Part shown: one piece after another, positions 5,022 through 6,804 of the stretch
Layout of the letters: each line of letters starts with the position of its first letter
Numbering within the stretch: position 1 is the stretch's first letter
Origin: Planctomycetota bacterium
GTDB lineage: Bacteria > Planctomycetota > Phycisphaerae > UBA1845 > Fen-1342
Length of the DNA: 6,804 nucleotides
Direction: 5' to 3'
Assembly (NCBI GenBank): GCA_030616465.1
Contig: JAUWXH010000112.1
Location: forward strand, 1 to 6,804
Program-made: the position numbers and the translations under genes
Notes under the pieces: generated by a model
The model's input: the letters and a program-made list of their open reading frames with translations, nothing else
Databases searched by the model: none
Told to the model about the DNA's origin: nothing

Positions 5022-6804
5022 CTATGCGTGGATGAGCAGGGTGGATTCGGCCGGGAGATTGTCGGCCACGCCCGAGATCACGTCCCCACGCAGGGCGCGC
5101 ATCACCCCGACCCGCCGTGATACCCCCAGGATCACCAAGTCGGCCGCGTACGTCGCGGAGAAGTCCAGGATGACGTCTGCCGGATCGTGGCTGACGCAGT
5201 AGATTTCCTGGAGCGGCACACTGTACTCGCGGGCCAGCTCGCCGGCCGCCCCGAACAGGACGGATGCTTCCGCGTCCTCCTCCGGGGTGAGGGGGTGCTC
5301 CTGTCCGCCGAAGAGAACGGCGATGTCACGTACGAACAAGACGAACAGATTTGCGCTGCGCTGGTGGGCCTCTTCGAACGCGAAGCGGAGCAAGTTGAGG
5401 TTGCCGCGCGTGGCTACCAGGATGCGACCTCTGGCCGGGTCGAAGGGGGGCGGGGCCGGACGTTCTTCGGCGGGCACCACCGCCGCCGGCACTTCCGGAG
5501 CAGGCACGGGAACCCACTTGGTCAGTGTCCGCAGCGTCATCCCACCGGCAACGATCACGGTCAGGAACAGCAACGCGGGCCAATTCGTCCCCGCGATCGT
5601 CAGCCAGATCAGCCCCATGACGACGGCCAGCACCCACAGCCCGAGGCGTGCCGGCTTGATGATCTGCAGCGCGCGGTTGTAGGCGCACGAGCCGAGGTTG
5701 ATCGCAATCGCACCGACCACGCCGATCGCGTACAGCGTGGCGAGCGTCTGCACGTCCTGCGCGATAACGCAGACGATCACCGGCAGCCCGCACGCCGCAA
5801 TCAGGCAGTAACCCGGCACCCCGTAGTTGTTGAGCCGCGAGAACGGCTCGGGCAGCTCTCGATCGCGGCTCATTGCATACTGGATGCTGATCATGGCGGT
5901 GATCGCGGTGTTGGTCGCCGACAGCAGCAGCAGGCCGAAGATGATGCTGGCCACCGCGGCGAACGTATGCCCGACGTACTCCTCGGCGACGACATAAAGC
6001 ACTTGGTCCTTCACGGCGTGCTCATATTCGGTGATCGCATCGGGGGCCTTGTTCGCGATGATGCCGTCGACGCCCAGCTCGCCGAGGTTAGGGATGCTGA
6101 CGACCACCAGCACGAGGATCAGGTTCAGCAGGACGACCTCGGAAACGACCGGCCAGATCGAGAGTCTCGACGTACGTTTGACCGGCTTGACCATGATCCC
6201 GGTCATGTTCGCGATCGACTCGACGCCCGACAGCGCCAGCACAACCGCCACGAACGTCAGCCACATGTTCCACGAACTGCCCGTCGGCGGCGTGATCACC
6301 CCCCAACCGGCCGGCACGTGCTTGATGGTCAGTGACGCCAGCGCGGCGGTGATGGCGATTGCGGAAACCGCCACCAGCAGGGCGAACGTCCCCGCCCGTT
6401 TTGAGCCAACGTAGTTCAGCAGACCCAGCAGGCCGATCGCGATCACGCTGATCCACGGGGCCAGGCTGCGGTCCAGACCGAACGGACCGCCGATGTAGAT
6501 GACGGCTACATAGGTGGAGATGGCGGCCGTAACGACGTAATTGGCAAACAGCAGCAGCGCGCCGACGACACCCAGCGTCGGATGGAGCATGCGTCCGGAG
6601 GAATACACCCCGCCGCCGTCCGGATTCACCCGGCAGACGACCGTGTAGGCCCAGCCGACCAGCAGGACCAGGGCGCAGATCGCGGCCACGTAGTAGGGGG
6701 CGGCGGTGCCGGCGTAGAACAACGCCAGGCCGAGCACGTACAGCCGGCTGGTGCCCAGGTCGCCGAAGAACATCGGCCCGGCCAGGTACCAGCGCAAGTC
6801 TCGG
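5022..6804 (-). CDS. KimA/KUP-like APC-superfamily permease with C-terminal Usp domain (N-terminus outside window)
   Basis: An inner-membrane transporter, probably a cation or amino-acid symporter. Numbering is from TTG 6797, but the frame stays open to the window edge, so the true start is probably outside; Met9 (6773) would cut into the first helix. About twelve membrane segments follow (near 9-30, 34-54, 75-101, 115-130, 136-158, 177-198, 214-235, 278-304, 327-346, 352-372, 385-402, 406-423). FGDLGTSRLYVLG (11-23) resembles the KUP potassium-uptake motif; PDGGGVY (59-65), GVESIAN (191-197) and LYAIGV (355-360) align by eye with Bacillus KimA. A Pro/Ala-rich linker (about 428-457) leads to a universal-stress-protein-like domain (458-591), likely cytoplasmic and regulatory. 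Its usual G-x2-G-x9-G-S/T nucleotide motif reads GVSRRVGVMRALRGD (558-572), with the second Gly replaced by Arg and the final Ser/Thr by Asp, so ATP binding is doubtful. It converges on smc and looks like a separate unit. The substrate cannot be fixed from sequence; an amino-acid permease is the main alternative. Confidence 0.9.
   Translation of the reverse strand, partial: RDLRWYLAGPMFFGDLGTSRLYVLGLALFYAGTAAPYYVAAICALVLLVGWAYTVVCRVNPDGGGVYSSGRMLHPTLGVVGALLLFANYVVTAAISTYVAVIYIGGPFGLDRSLAPWISVIAIGLLGLLNYVGSKRAGTFALLVAVSAIAITAALASLTIKHVPAGWGVITPPTGSSWNMWLTFVAVVLALSGVESIANMTGIMVKPVKRTSRLSIWPVVSEVVLLNLILVLVVVSIPNLGELGVDGIIANKAPDAITEYEHAVKDQVLYVVAEEYVGHTFAAVASIIFGLLLLSATNTAITAMISIQYAMSRDRELPEPFSRLNNYGVPGYCLIAACGLPVIVCVIAQDVQTLATLYAIGVVGAIAINLGSCAYNRALQIIKPARLGLWVLAVVMGLIWLTIAGTNWPALLFLTVIVAGGMTLRTLTKWVPVPAPEVPAAVVPAEERPAPPPFDPARGRILVATRGNLNLLRFAFEEAHQRSANLFVLFVRDIAVLFGGQEHPLTPEEDAEASVLFGAAGELAREYSVPLQEIYCVSHDPADVILDFSATYAADLVILGVSRRVGVMRALRGDVISGVADNLPAESTLLIHA

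Noticed and set aside
4750..5202. A 150-codon + strand frame crossing the gap into the permease 3' end
   Set aside because: Its second half is antisense to the Usp domain, the first half has no recognisable protein, and there is no ribosome binding site. A 122-codon frame at 4752-5120 was rejected for the same reasons.
5187..6335. A 382-codon His/Asp/Arg/Gln-rich frame opposite the permease
   Set aside because: This composition is the usual shadow of hydrophobic transmembrane codons on the other strand. It has no domain or start signal.
1..6804. CRISPR arrays, tRNA or rRNA genes, insertion sequences, attachment sites
   Set aside because: I saw no regularly spaced repeats, no cloverleaf with a T-loop GTTCRA-type motif in the gaps, no transposase or integrase, and no terminal inverted repeats with target duplications.

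Overview
The window is about two-thirds G+C, densely coding, and holds two complete genes and two genes cut by its ends. The likely source is a free-living, GC-rich bacterium, and my best guess is Planctomycetota (Phycisphaerae-like). I base this on the style of the SMC head and hinge, the Lys-rich mini-protein, and the KUP/APC permease fused to a Usp domain. This is recognition from memory, not a database result.

Layout. Bases 2-661 (+) are the 3' part of ribF, a bifunctional riboflavin kinase/FAD synthetase whose start lies outside the window. Bases 662-844 are a 183-base gap with a small GC hairpin just after ribF and a plausible extended -10 promoter. Bases 845-4414 (+) are a complete smc gene (1189 aa from a GTG start), encoding the chromosome-organising ATPase with both head halves, two long coiled coils and a hinge. 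Only 33 bases later, behind a good Shine-Dalgarno sequence, bases 4448-4612 (+) encode a 54-residue protein in which 35 residues are Lys or Arg. It resembles the histone H1-like tails of bacterial nucleoid proteins. Bases 4613-5021 contain no gene I can support, but do contain several inverted repeats, including two terminator-like hairpins. Bases 5022-6804 (-) are a 12-segment APC/KUP-type permease with a C-terminal universal-stress-protein domain; it converges on the smc pair and its N-terminus is cut by the window end.

How the genes work together. smc and the Lys-rich gene look like a two-gene transcription unit: a loop-forming ATPase with a small DNA-coating polycation, both plausibly acting on nucleoid compaction. 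ribF is upstream on the same strand but is separated by a promoter-containing gap and has no evident functional link. The permease is a separate convergent unit. Its motifs align with the KimA/KUP potassium importers, although one acidic ion-site position appears as Asn and the Usp nucleotide-binding motif is degenerate.

The points most worth a second look are the smc/Lys-rich pairing, the altered glycine pairs in the SMC hinge, the AT-rich patch over the SMC Walker B codons, and the KimA-like transporter with a degenerate Usp domain. I found no CRISPR array, tRNA, rRNA, insertion sequence or clearly new multi-gene system.
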